NCBI GenBank assembly: GCA_052388455.1
Contig: JBQTIA010000019.1
Location: 1 to 25,749 of the forward strand
Length of the DNA stretch: 25,749 nt
DNA from: CAZSNH01 sp052388455
GTDB taxonomy: Bacteria > Pseudomonadota > Alphaproteobacteria > Rhizobiales > Hyphomicrobiaceae
Reading direction: 5' to 3'
This document shows positions 1 through 8,173 of the stretch, one piece after another (within the stretch, counting starts at the first letter, position 1; every line of letters starts with the position of its first letter). A program made the position numbers and the translations under genes. The notes beneath the pieces are model-generated. The model had not been told where the DNA came from. It did no database searches and saw nothing but the letters and a program-made list of their open reading frames with translations.

Positions 1-429
1 CGCACGGTCGATACCTCGCAGTACAAGCGGCGCACCGATCAGTTCGACTTCGACATCATCGTCGAGAATTTCGGCCAGTCGCATTCGCCGGGCAACGAGC
101 AGCGCGATTTCTGGGGTTCCTCGGCGGCCGACAGCCAGGGCACCAACAACACGATCGGCATCAAGAACCCGGCCATCGACAAGCTGATCGACGCCGTGAT
201 CTTCGCCAAGGACCGCGCCGATCTCGTCGCCGCCACCCGCGCGCTCGACCGCGTGCTGCTGTGGAACCAATACGTCATCCCGAACTGGTACTTCCCGTAT
301 GTCCGCGTCGCCTACTGGGACAAGTTCGGCCGGCCTCAGACGCCGCCCTCGCAGGTGCCCTTCCTGCTCAGGACGTGGTGGGCCGATCCGGAGAAAGCCA
401 AGGCCCTGGGCGCGGCGAGCGGTCCATGA
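1..429 (+). CDS. Extracellular peptide-binding protein of a Yej-type ABC transporter (C-terminal end only)
   Basis: The frame is open from the first base of the window and stops at TGA 427-429, giving the last 142 residues of a family 5 (DppA/OppA/YejA-like) solute-binding protein. Recognisable features are the segment FDFDIIVENFGQSHSPGNEQ, then FWGSSAA, a stretch describing non-overlapping peptide contacts (NPAIDKLID), and the C-terminal block VAYWDKFGRP...LRTWWADPEKA typical of YejA-like proteins. The protein would be periplasmic and would deliver peptides to the YejB/YejE permeases encoded just downstream. Its stop overlaps the start of the next gene by ATGA, so the two binding proteins are probably translationally coupled. 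The N-terminus and signal peptide lie outside the window. Confidence 0.9.
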   Translation, partial: RTVDTSQYKRRTDQFDFDIIVENFGQSHSPGNEQRDFWGSSAADSQGTNNTIGIKNPAIDKLIDAVIFAKDRADLVAATRALDRVLLWNQYVIPNWYFPYVRVAYWDKFGRPQTPPSQVPFLLRTWWADPEKAKALGAASGP

Positions 430-2381
430 GGCGTCTTGTGGTGTGGTCGCCAATTGAAGTCTCCGCTTCGCCTGGACGCCGGCGCACCACCGTCCGGCAC
501 TTGGGATTTGTCCTGGCCGCGATTGCTACGCTGGGCGGCACGGCGTCCGCCGAGCCGCGCCATGGTCTCTCGGTCTTCGGCGAGTTGAAGTACGAGCCGG
601 ACTTCACGCATTTCGACTACGTCAATCCGGAGGCGCCCAAGGGCGGCAAGGTGAGCCAGATCGGCTCGGCCGGACGCATCACCTTCGACAGTTTCAACAA
701 TTTCATCCTCAAAGGTGACGCCGCACAGGGCCTCGAACTCGTGTTCGATACGCTGATGACGCCGGCCCTCGACGAACCCGAAACGGTCTACGGCCTGATC
801 GCGAAGTCCGCCGACGTGGCAGCCGATGGCCGATCGGTCACGTTTCAGTTGCGTCCCGAGGCGAAGTTCGCCGACGGCACGCCTGTAACGGCTGAGGATG
901 CCGCCTTTAGTTTCGTTACACTCAAGGAGAAGGGTCACCCCCGCTATCGGCTGATCCTCGGCGACGTAGAAAAGGCCGAGGCTATCGATGCCGCGACGGT
1001 GCGCTACACCTTCAAGGGCGATCTGGTGCGCGATCTGCCGATCATCGTCGCCTCGCTTCCGGTGCTGTCGAAAGCCTACTACACCGCCAACGACTTCGAG
1101 AAAACGTCGCTCGAGCCGCCGCTCGGCTCGGGGCCCTATCGCATCGGCGACTTCAAGGCCGGCACGTTCGTCTCCTACGTGCGCCGCTCCGACTACTGGG
1201 CGAATGATCTCGCCGTGAACCGCGGACAGAACAACTTTGATGAGATCCGCTACGAATATTATCGCGACCGCACGCTGGAGCTGGAAAGCCTGAAGGCCGG
1301 CAACTACGACTTCCGCGAGGAGTTCACCTCACGCGACTGGGCCACGGGCTACAACTCGGACGCGGTGAAGGACGGCCGGCTGATCCGCGCTACCATTCCC
1401 GACGAGCGACCCTCCGGTGCGCAGGGCTTTTTCGTCAACACCCGGCGCGCGAAGTTCGCGGACAGGCGGGTGCGCGAGGCCATGGGCCTCGCCTTCGACT
1501 TCGAGTGGAGCAACCGCAACCTCTTCTTCGGCCTCTACACGCGCACGACCAGCTTCTTCGAAAATTCCGACATGAAGGCATCGGGCCCGCCATCGCCAGA
1601 GGAGCTGGCGCTGCTGGAGCCGCACCGGGCTTCGCTGCCCCCGGATGTATTCGGCGACGCCTACGTGCCGCCCGTGACCGACGGGTCGGGCAACATCCGC
1701 GACAACCTGAAAAAGGCGCGCGAGCTGCTGACGGCGGCCGGGTGGAGCGTCGTCACCGAGGAAAAGACACCATCCGACTGCGGTGCTGTCTGCAAGCTGA
1801 TGCTGTCGGTCGGACTGAAATCCAAGGACGTCGAGACCGTCGTGCGCAATGCGTCGGGCGAAACGCTCGACGTCGAAATCCTCATCTTCGAAGAAGGCTT
1901 CGAGCGCATCATCGGCCCCTACATCAAGAATCTCAAGGCCATCGGCATCAATGCCAGCCTGCGCCGCGTCGACCCCGCGCAGTACGAGCAGCGGCTGAAG
2001 ACCTTCGACTTCGACATGTCGATCCAGCGCTACTCCCTGCGGCTGACCCCGGGCGTCGAGTTGAAGAACTTCTGGGGCTCGGCGGCAGCCAAGACGGACG
2101 GCAGCTTCAATCTCGCCGGCATCGCCGATCCGGTCGTCGATGCTCTGGTCGAGAAGATCATTCTCGCCAAATCGCGATCCGAGCTCGTGGCGGCGACCCG
2201 CGCCGTCGACCGGGTGCTGCGCTCCGGTCACTATTGGGTTCCACACTGGTACAAGGGCGTGCACAATATCGTCTATTGGGACAAGTTCGGCTTTCCCGCC
2301 GTCAAACCCAAATACGATCGCGGCGCACTGGCCACCTGGTGGTACGATGCCGCCAAGGCCGAGAAACTGAAAAGCAGATAG
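426..2381 (+). CDS. Second extracellular peptide-binding protein, YejA-like, 651 aa
   Basis: A complete family 5 solute-binding protein follows the first one directly. The ATG at 426 overlaps the preceding stop (ATGA); the frame is open further upstream but that part runs over the previous gene. Residues 1-42 look like a long signal peptide with a hydrophobic core (LGFVLAAIATLGG) and an ASA cleavage site. The mature protein begins with HGLSVFGELKYEPDFTHFDY and NPEAPKGGKV, hallmarks of YejA-type proteins that bind oligopeptides, in some species including microcin C-like peptides. Near residues 443-464 there is an apparent insertion with two cysteines (Cys452 and Cys456, CGAVC) not present in the YejA proteins I recall; it could form a disulphide loop. 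The C-terminus (YWDKFGFP...LATWWYDAAKAEK) closely parallels the upstream copy, suggesting duplication followed by divergence of ligand preference. Confidence 0.88.
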   Translation: MRRLVVWSPIEVSASPGRRRTTVRHLGFVLAAIATLGGTASAEPRHGLSVFGELKYEPDFTHFDYVNPEAPKGGKVSQIGSAGRITFDSFNNFILKGDAAQGLELVFDTLMTPALDEPETVYGLIAKSADVAADGRSVTFQLRPEAKFADGTPVTAEDAAFSFVTLKEKGHPRYRLILGDVEKAEAIDAATVRYTFKGDLVRDLPIIVASLPVLSKAYYTANDFEKTSLEPPLGSGPYRIGDFKAGTFVSYVRRSDYWANDLAVNRGQNNFDEIRYEYYRDRTLELESLKAGNYDFREEFTSRDWATGYNSDAVKDGRLIRATIPDERPSGAQGFFVNTRRAKFADRRVREAMGLAFDFEWSNRNLFFGLYTRTTSFFENSDMKASGPPSPEELALLEPHRASLPPDVFGDAYVPPVTDGSGNIRDNLKKARELLTAAGWSVVTEEKTPSDCGAVCKLMLSVGLKSKDVETVVRNASGETLDVEILIFEEGFERIIGPYIKNLKAIGINASLRRVDPAQYEQRLKTFDFDMSIQRYSLRLTPGVELKNFWGSAAAKTDGSFNLAGIADPVVDALVEKIILAKSRSELVAATRAVDRVLRSGHYWVPHWYKGVHNIVYWDKFGFPAVKPKYDRGALATWWYDAAKAEKLKSR

Positions 2382-2400
2382 CTGGGACACACCGGAGCCG

Positions 2401-3522
2401 ATGGCCGCCTATCTCCTGAAGCGCATCCTGCTGATCTTTCCGACCCTGTTCGGAATCATGCTCATCACCTTCGCCGTGACGCAGGTGGTGCCCGGCGGCC
2501 CGGTCGAGCAGATGATCGCCAAGCTGACGGGCAGCGATGTTTCCGCCACGGCCCGCATCAGCGGCGGCGGCGGCGACGGCATGCCGAATGCCGCCGGACA
2601 GTCGCAGACCGGGCAGGGTGCCGCCGAGAGCGCCGGCTCGAAGTATCGAGGCGCCCAGGGGCTCGATCCCGAATTCATCAAGAGCCTCGAAAAGCAGTTC
2701 GGGCTCGACAAGCCGGCGCACGAGCGGTTTTTCCTGCTGATGAAGAACTACCTGACGTTCGACTTCGGCGAGAGCTACTACCGTGACGTTTCCGTGCTGA
2801 AGCTGATCGGCGAAAAGCTGCCGACCTCGATCTCGCTCGGCATCTGGATGATGCTGCTGACCTATCTCGTGTCGATCCCGCTCGGTATCCGCAAGGCGGT
2901 CAGCGACGGCACGCCGTTCGACGTGTGGACCAGCGCCGCGCTCATCGTCGGTTATGCCATACCGGGATTTCTGGTCGCCGTATTCCTGCTCGTGATGTTC
3001 GCCGGCTCGTCCTTCGTGCAGTGGTTCCCGACCCGCGGGCTGACCTCGGAGAACTGGGAGCAGCTCTCGCTCATCGGCAAGGTGGTCGACTACTTCTGGC
3101 ATCTGACGCTGCCGCTGATCGCGCTGTCGCTCGGCGCTTTCACGACCATGGTGTTCCTGACCAAGAACTGCTTCCTCGACGAAATCCGCAAGCAGTACGT
3201 GATCACCGCCGGCGCAAAAGGGCTGAACGAGCGCCAGATCCTCTACGGGCACGTCTTCCGCAACGCGATGCTGCTGATCATCGCCGGATTTCCGAGCACC
3301 TTCATCACCGCGTTCTTCTCCGGCAGCCTGCTGATCGAGACCATTTTCTCGCTCGACGGCCTGGGGCTGCTCAGCTTCGAATCCGCGATCAAGCGTGATT
3401 ATCCGGTCGTATTCGCGAGCCTGTTCATCTTCTCTCTCATGGGGCTCGTTCTGAATATCGTGTCCGACTTCATCTACACGCTCGTCGATCCACGGATCGA
3501 TTTCGAGAGCCGGGAGGTCTGA
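2401..3522 (+). CDS. yejB: Peptide ABC transporter permease YejB
   Basis: An inner-membrane permease of the binding-protein-dependent transport family, 373 aa. The N-terminus MAAYLLKRILLIFPTLFGIM is the standard first membrane helix of DppB/YejB proteins and is followed by VTQVVPGGPVEQM. A long periplasmic segment, rich in glycine, alanine and glutamine (about residues 45-80), precedes the helical core. The coupling loop that docks on the ATPase is visible near residues 265-290 (TAGAKGLNERQILYGHVFRN). It starts 19 bases after the second binding-protein gene and ends 4 bases before yejE, so all are one operon. YejB pairs with YejE to form the channel, powered by YejF. Confidence 0.93.
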   Translation: MAAYLLKRILLIFPTLFGIMLITFAVTQVVPGGPVEQMIAKLTGSDVSATARISGGGGDGMPNAAGQSQTGQGAAESAGSKYRGAQGLDPEFIKSLEKQFGLDKPAHERFFLLMKNYLTFDFGESYYRDVSVLKLIGEKLPTSISLGIWMMLLTYLVSIPLGIRKAVSDGTPFDVWTSAALIVGYAIPGFLVAVFLLVMFAGSSFVQWFPTRGLTSENWEQLSLIGKVVDYFWHLTLPLIALSLGAFTTMVFLTKNCFLDEIRKQYVITAGAKGLNERQILYGHVFRNAMLLIIAGFPSTFITAFFSGSLLIETIFSLDGLGLLSFESAIKRDYPVVFASLFIFSLMGLVLNIVSDFIYTLVDPRIDFESREV

Positions 3523-3526
3523 CGCC

Positions 3527-4774
3527 GTGTCGAGCGAGGCAACCCCCACGCCACCCACCGCCAGCGTCGCCAAGTCCGCATCCGGCCCGGTGCCCGGCTT
3601 CAAGGGCTGGCTCGCGTCCTGGTTCGGGCTGACGCCGATCAACCGGCGCCGCTGGCAGAACTTCAAATCCAACCGGCGCGGCTACTGGAGCCTCGTCGTT
3701 TTCCTGACACTGTTCGTCATCTCGCTGTTTGCCGAGTTCCTGGCCAACGACCGGCCGCTCGTCGTGCGCTACAAGGGCGAGACGCTGTTTCCTGTGCTCG
3801 TCAACTATCCTGAAGAGAAGTTCGGCGGCTTCCTCGCGTTGACCGACTATCGCGATCCGGCCATCCTCGACGAAATCGAGTCCAACGGCTGGATGCTGTG
3901 GCCGCCGGTCCGCTATTCCTACGACACGATCAACAAGGACTATCCGACGCGGGTCAACTCCGAGGGCAAGTGCACGGTGGAGCGCGGCGGTCGCAGCGAG
4001 CCCGCCGGCCTCGGCTATCCGGCGCCGCCGCCCTGGGCCTCGAGCGCAGAGCTCTGCGACGCTCCGCCCGAGCAGATCGCGCGCTTCAAGGCCGTCGGTA
4101 ACACCAACTGGCTCGGACTCGACAGCAACGGCCGCGACGTGCTGGCCCGCGTGATCTACGGCTTCCGGCTGTCGGTGCTTTTCGGCCTGCTGCTGACCAT
4201 TCTGTCGTCGATCATCGGCATCGCGGCCGGTGCGGTGCAGGGCTATTTCGGCGGACGGGTCGATCTCGTCTTCCAGCGCTTCCTGGAAATCTGGTCGGCG
4301 ATGCCGGAGCTTTACATCCTGATCATCGTGTCGGCGGTGCTGGTGCCCGGCTTCTGGACGCTGCTGCTGATCCTGCTGCTCTTCAGCTGGACCTCGCTCG
4401 TCGGCGTGGTGAGGGCCGAGTTCCTGCGCGCCCGCAACTTCGAATATGTTCGCGCGGCCCGTGCACTCGGACTCTCCGACGCCAAGATCATGTACAAGCA
4501 CGTGCTGCCCAACGCCGCCGTCGCGACGCTGACGTTCCTGCCCTTCAAGATGTCGGCCTCGGTCGGCATGCTGACGGCGCTGGATTTCTTGGGGCTGGGC
4601 CTGCCGCCCGGATCCGCTTCGCTCGGCGAGCTGCTGCTGCAGGGCAAGAACGCGACCGAGGCGCCGTGGCTGGGGCTGACCGCCTTCTTCTCGGTCGCGA
4701 TCATGCTCTCTCTGCTGATCTTCATCGGCGAGGCCGTCCGCGACGCTTTCGATCCGCGCAAGACGTTCAAGTGA
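3527..4774 (+). CDS. yejE: Peptide ABC transporter permease YejE
   Basis: Second inner-membrane permease of the Yej system, 415 aa, using a GTG start 4 bases after yejB. The N-terminal region contains the cytoplasmic motif LTPINRRRWQNFKSNRRGYW and a first helix around residues 55-75. A large periplasmic domain of roughly 130 residues follows, typical of YejE and longer than in DppC. The motif NWLGLDSNGRDVLARVIYGF then introduces the transmembrane core, and the ATPase-coupling loop reads AARALGLSDAKIMYKHVLPN near residues 308-327. In most relatives yejF follows closely; here about 520 bases holding a small antitoxin gene and a broken toxin separate the two. Confidence 0.93.
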   Translation: MSSEATPTPPTASVAKSASGPVPGFKGWLASWFGLTPINRRRWQNFKSNRRGYWSLVVFLTLFVISLFAEFLANDRPLVVRYKGETLFPVLVNYPEEKFGGFLALTDYRDPAILDEIESNGWMLWPPVRYSYDTINKDYPTRVNSEGKCTVERGGRSEPAGLGYPAPPPWASSAELCDAPPEQIARFKAVGNTNWLGLDSNGRDVLARVIYGFRLSVLFGLLLTILSSIIGIAAGAVQGYFGGRVDLVFQRFLEIWSAMPELYILIIVSAVLVPGFWTLLLILLLFSWTSLVGVVRAEFLRARNFEYVRAARALGLSDAKIMYKHVLPNAAVATLTFLPFKMSASVGMLTALDFLGLGLPPGSASLGELLLQGKNATEAPWLGLTAFFSVAIMLSLLIFIGEAVRDAFDPRKTFK

Positions 4775-4783
4775 GGAACCACG

Positions 4784-5017
4784 ATGGGTGACGGGTCAAA
4801 GTTCGTTATAGACCGCTACCCGGCGGAAAAGCTGCCCGAGGACCTTCGCCGCGGAATCGAAAGCGGACGCCTCGTGCGCGTCACCGTCGAACCTGTTTCA
4901 ACTGGAGATCAACCGCTCCGGTCTTTGACTTCATTCGTAGGCGCGACGCAAGGAGCATATCCCTCACCTGAGGACGCAGTCGCTTCCATCCGGACTCTGC
5001 GCGAAGAATGGAAATGA
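4784..5017 (+). CDS. Probable antitoxin of a PIN-domain (VapC-like) toxin-antitoxin pair, 77 aa
   Basis: A small acidic protein containing RYPAEKLPEDLRRGIESGRL and the C-terminal tail SPEDAVASIRTLREEW. Both features recall short antitoxins encoded just upstream of PIN-domain toxins in alphaproteobacteria. AGGAA lies shortly before the ATG, and the gene begins 9 bases after yejE ends. Its stop overlaps the toxin start (ATGA at 5014-5017), the normal arrangement of such modules. It appears intact, but the toxin it should neutralise is broken, so it is probably an orphan. Third codon positions look less GC-rich than in the flanking yej genes, fitting acquisition by transfer. The assignment depends largely on the neighbour. 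Confidence 0.6.
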   Translation: MGDGSKFVIDRYPAEKLPEDLRRGIESGRLVRVTVEPVSTGDQPLRSLTSFVGATQGAYPSPEDAVASIRTLREEWK

Positions 5018-5281
5018 TCGACCGATTGCTGGGCCACCGGGTTTATCTGGACACAAACGTGTTCATTTATGCACTCGAGGGGTTTCCGCGTTTCACGGTC
5101 GGTGCTCATTTCCGGCGCGGCGATTCGTGCGACTACTGGCATCCGAATGCCGGACGCTATTCATGCGGCTACGGCCGGCGAAAGGAACTGCGCTTTTTTT
5201 GCAAAGGCCGACAAATCAATCAAGGTCGCTGGTTCGATCGAGATCGTCGTTTTCGAACCGCTACTTGCGGAGGGATCATGA
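5014..5281 (+). pseudogene. Degraded PIN-domain ribonuclease toxin (VapC-like), internal deletion plus frameshift
   Basis: The first frame, from ATG 5014, encodes a perfect PIN N-terminus, RVYLDTNVFIYALEGFP, with the first catalytic aspartate. At about 5085-5092 the homology jumps to the next frame, which encodes the C-terminal part of the same family: SRSVLISGAAIRATTGIRMP, then DAIHAATA with another conserved aspartate, ending at TGA 5279-5281. A normal PIN toxin is about 130-140 residues; here the middle, roughly 50 or more residues including the conserved central glutamate, is missing and the ends are out of register. The product cannot be an active nuclease. Staying in the first frame gives a chimeric 94-residue frame ending at 5298, which overlaps the yejF start by 4 bases. 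Confidence 0.8.
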
Positions 5282-5294
5282 AAGTGTGGGCCGC

Positions 5295-6929
5295 ATGACA
5301 AAATCGAACACCCTCGTCGAAGTCCGCAACCTGTCGATCGATTTCACGGCCGGTGGTGTGACGACGCACGCCGTCAAGAACATCTCATTCAGCATCGCCA
5401 AGGGCGAGACTGTGGCGATCGTCGGCGAATCGGGCTCCGGCAAGACCGTCTCGGCCCTTTCCATCATGCGGCTGCTCCCTTATCCGGCCGCCTCGCATCC
5501 CTCGGGTGAAATCCTGTTCGAAGGACGCAATCTCCTGAAGGCGACGGAAGAGGAGATGCAGAAGATCCGCGGCGACCGGATCTCGATCATCTTCCAGGAG
5601 CCGATGACCTCGCTCAATCCGCTGCACACCATCGAGCAGCAGGTCGGTGAAATCCTCAAAGTCCATCGCGGCATGAGCGACGAGGCGACCCGCACCCGCG
5701 TGCTGGAACTCTTGACCAAGGTCGGCATCCGTGACCCCGAAAGCCGGCTCGACGCCTACCCCCACCAGCTCTCCGGCGGCCAGCGCCAGCGCGTGATGAT
5801 CGCCATGGCGCTCGCCAACGAGCCGGATCTGCTGATCGCCGACGAGCCGACGACGGCGCTCGACGTGACGATCCAGGCGCAGATTCTGGAACTGCTGAAA
5901 TCGCTCCAGAAAGAGATGGGCATGGCCATGCTGCTCATCACCCACGATCTCGGCATCGTGCGGCGCATGGCCGAGCGCATCTACGTTATGAAATCAGGCG
6001 AGGTGGTCGAAGCTGGCGCGACCGAGGCAATCTTCAAGGCGCCGCAGCACGCCTATACCCGCCATCTCATCGCCGCCGAGCCGAAAGGCGCGCCACCCGC
6101 CGCCGACACGACGTCGCCGGTCGTCGTCTCGACCGACAATCTCAAGGTGTGGTTTCCGATCAAGCGCGGGCTGCTGCGCCGAACCGTCGATCACATCAAG
6201 GCCGTCGACGGCGTGACGCTACAGCTTCGAGCCGGCGAGACGCTCGGCGTGGTTGGCGAATCCGGCTCCGGCAAGACGACGCTCGGCCTCGCCATCCTGC
6301 GTCTCGTTTCCTCCAACGGACCGATCGTCTACCTCGGCAAACGCATCGACGGCCTCGATACCAAGGCCATGCGACCCTTGCGCAAGGAGATGCAGATCGT
6401 TTTCCAGGACCCCTACGGCTCGCTGTCGCCGCGTCTCTCCGTCGCCGAGATCATCGCCGAGGGCCTCGAAATCCAGCAGCCAGACCTCGACGACGATGAG
6501 CGCCGCCAGCGCGTCGCCACGGCTCTGGAAGAGGTCGGCCTCAATCCCTCGACCATGGACCGCTATCCGCACGAGTTCTCCGGCGGACAGCGCCAGCGCA
6601 TCGCGATCGCTCGCGCCATGGTTCTGGAACCGAAGTTCGTCATGCTCGACGAGCCGACCAGCGCTCTCGACATGAGCGTGCAGGCGCAGATCGTCGAATT
6701 GCTGCGGACGCTCCAGAAAAAGCGCTCGCTGGCATATCTCTTCATCAGCCACGATCTCAAGGTGGTTCGCGCGCTGAGCAACACCGTCATCGTCATGAAA
6801 AACGGCCGAACGGTCGAGGAAGGTCCTTCGGAGCAGATTTTCCTCAAGCCGCGCGAGGACTATACGCGCGCGCTTCTGGCCGCCGCCCTCGACCACCGCG
6901 TGGAGCACAAGGGCGCGGTCGCAACCTGA
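5295..6929 (+). CDS. yejF: Peptide ABC transporter ATP-binding protein YejF (fused double ATPase)
   Basis: A 544-residue protein with two complete ABC ATPase cassettes, as expected for YejF, which energises YejB/YejE. Cassette 1 has a Walker A motif GESGSGKT near residue 44, the signature LSGGQRQRV near 158 and Walker B LLIADEPTTALD near 176. Cassette 2 has GESGSGKT near 321, FSGGQRQRI near 427 and VMLDEPTSALD near 448. The start at 5295 gives MTKSNTLVEVRNLSIDF, a normal N-terminus; upstream sequence in frame is the toxin remnant. No good ribosome binding site lies close to this ATG. GGAGGG at 5269-5274 sits before another ATG (5278) whose frame ends in an ATGA overlap with yejF, so translation may be coupled. 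Confidence 0.93.
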   Translation: MTKSNTLVEVRNLSIDFTAGGVTTHAVKNISFSIAKGETVAIVGESGSGKTVSALSIMRLLPYPAASHPSGEILFEGRNLLKATEEEMQKIRGDRISIIFQEPMTSLNPLHTIEQQVGEILKVHRGMSDEATRTRVLELLTKVGIRDPESRLDAYPHQLSGGQRQRVMIAMALANEPDLLIADEPTTALDVTIQAQILELLKSLQKEMGMAMLLITHDLGIVRRMAERIYVMKSGEVVEAGATEAIFKAPQHAYTRHLIAAEPKGAPPAADTTSPVVVSTDNLKVWFPIKRGLLRRTVDHIKAVDGVTLQLRAGETLGVVGESGSGKTTLGLAILRLVSSNGPIVYLGKRIDGLDTKAMRPLRKEMQIVFQDPYGSLSPRLSVAEIIAEGLEIQQPDLDDDERRQRVATALEEVGLNPSTMDRYPHEFSGGQRQRIAIARAMVLEPKFVMLDEPTSALDMSVQAQIVELLRTLQKKRSLAYLFISHDLKVVRALSNTVIVMKNGRTVEEGPSEQIFLKPREDYTRALLAAALDHRVEHKGAVAT

Positions 6930-6957
6930 GCGCCAGCGGATCAGATGAGGTTCCCCG

Positions 6958-7596
6958 ATGCCGAACGACTCGCCAGCCTATCTCGTCCACTACCACGCAC
7001 CGCACACACGCTCGGCGACCATCCGCTGGCTGTTCGAGGAACTCGGTGTCGAGCACCGGCTCGAAGTGCTCGACCTCAAGAAGGGTGCGCACAAGGCCGC
7101 CGACTATCTCGCCGTCAATCCCATGGGCAAGGTGCCAGCCATCGTGCACCGCGGCACCGTCGTCACCGAGACGCCGGCCATCGCCATGTATCTGGCGGAT
7201 GCCTTTCCGGCCGCCGGACTGGCGCCGCCGGTCGGCGATCCGGCGAGGGGCACCTATCTGCGCTGGATGGTCTTCAATGTCGCCTGCGTCGAGCCGGCCA
7301 TACTCGACCGGGCGCTGAAACGTGAAGGCGGACCCTCCGGCATGCTGCCCTATGGCGATTCGGAAACGACCATCCGCGTACTCGCCTCTGCGCTGCGACC
7401 CGGACCCTACATCCTCGGCGAGACCTTCTCGGCCGCCGACGTCGTGATCGGCTCCAGTGTGCGCTGGATGCTGGGCTTCAAGCTGCTGCCGGAGCTTCCC
7501 GAGTTCACCCGCTACGCCGAGTTGCTCGGCCATCGCCCGGCCCTGCAGCGCGCCCAGGCCAGCGATCAGGCGCTGCTGCAGAAACTCGGCGGCTGA
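6958..7596 (+). CDS. Glutathione S-transferase family protein
   Basis: A 212-residue cytosolic protein with an N-terminal thioredoxin fold (about residues 5-80) and a helical C-terminal domain. The glutathione-site signature is visible as NPMGKVPAIV, containing the conserved proline, followed by VVTETPAIAMYLAD, where the Glu-Thr pair normally contacts the gamma-glutamyl group. The C-terminal domain includes FSAADVVIGSSVRWML, the N-capping motif region of the transferase fold. It starts 28 bases after yejF and may be read with that operon, although no functional link is obvious. The substrate cannot be deduced; reductive, detoxifying or isomerase roles are all possible. Confidence 0.88.
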   Translation: MPNDSPAYLVHYHAPHTRSATIRWLFEELGVEHRLEVLDLKKGAHKAADYLAVNPMGKVPAIVHRGTVVTETPAIAMYLADAFPAAGLAPPVGDPARGTYLRWMVFNVACVEPAILDRALKREGGPSGMLPYGDSETTIRVLASALRPGPYILGETFSAADVVIGSSVRWMLGFKLLPELPEFTRYAELLGHRPALQRAQASDQALLQKLGG

Positions 7597-7667
7597 CATT
7601 CCCAGGCCCTTGTTTTCGCCTGCCGATCCGCCAAGGTGGCACGAGCCGAAACAGCCAGCGGGCCGAT

Positions 7668-8144
7668 ATGCTTTCTCCCGACACCTCCGACGACGTCTTC
7701 CGATCGCAGCTCCAGACCACGATTGCCAGCCTGCGCTACTGGATTCCATCGGTGGCGGACGCCGCGCGGGTCGAGGAGACCGAGACTGCGGACTACTGGA
7801 AAATGTCGGTCATCCCGACTGTCACCGGCGCTTGCCCTTTCGAGCTGTTGCTGCGCGCCGACCGGAAGTTCGACATCATCATCGCGGGCGAAACATTCGA
7901 AGACGAGGCGATGACCTCGCTGAACGAGTTCCTGGCCATCGCCGACGCCATCGCTCAGGGACGGATCATTCAGCGGAGCTGGATCAGCAGCGCCACCGGC
8001 GTGACATCAGTGATCGAAACCATCGTCAGTCTCGACGGCGAGCGCACATGGCGTCGGCAGCGGAATATCAGACCGCTGGCGGAGCATTCGGACCCGTTCG
8101 GAAACGAGAAACGCGACCGGCACTTCCTCTGCTACCGGCGCTGA
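7668..8144 (+). CDS. Conserved-looking protein of unknown function, 158 aa
   Basis: I do not recognise a family. The frame starts at ATG 7668, 71 bases after the GST-like gene, and has the codon use of a real GC-rich gene. No signal peptide or membrane helix is visible. The central part alternates short hydrophobic strands with charged turns (FELLLRADRKFDIIIAGETF), then a helix (SLNEFLAIADAIAQGRII), then strands (SVIETIVSLDG), which suggests a compact alpha/beta cytosolic protein. The stop codon lies inside a hairpin (8131-8154) shared with the convergent alanine dehydrogenase gene. Confidence 0.6.
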   Translation: MLSPDTSDDVFRSQLQTTIASLRYWIPSVADAARVEETETADYWKMSVIPTVTGACPFELLLRADRKFDIIIAGETFEDEAMTSLNEFLAIADAIAQGRIIQRSWISSATGVTSVIETIVSLDGERTWRRQRNIRPLAEHSDPFGNEKRDRHFLCYRR

Positions 8145-8154
8145 CACCGGTAGC
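8131..8154. terminator. Hairpin between convergent genes, possible bidirectional terminator
   Basis: GCTACCGG (8131-8138) pairs perfectly with CCGGTAGC (8147-8154) across an 8-base loop. It lies between the unknown gene ending at 8144 and the convergent alanine dehydrogenase gene ending at 8174. There is no strong T-run on either side, so intrinsic termination is plausible but not certain. Confidence 0.4.
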
Positions 8155-8173
8155 GTCTCTCACGACGACGCCG

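Noticed and set aside
8141..8151. CTGACACCGGT shared with the REP-like repeat near 25655
   Set aside because: Only an 11-base match without the palindrome; probably chance.
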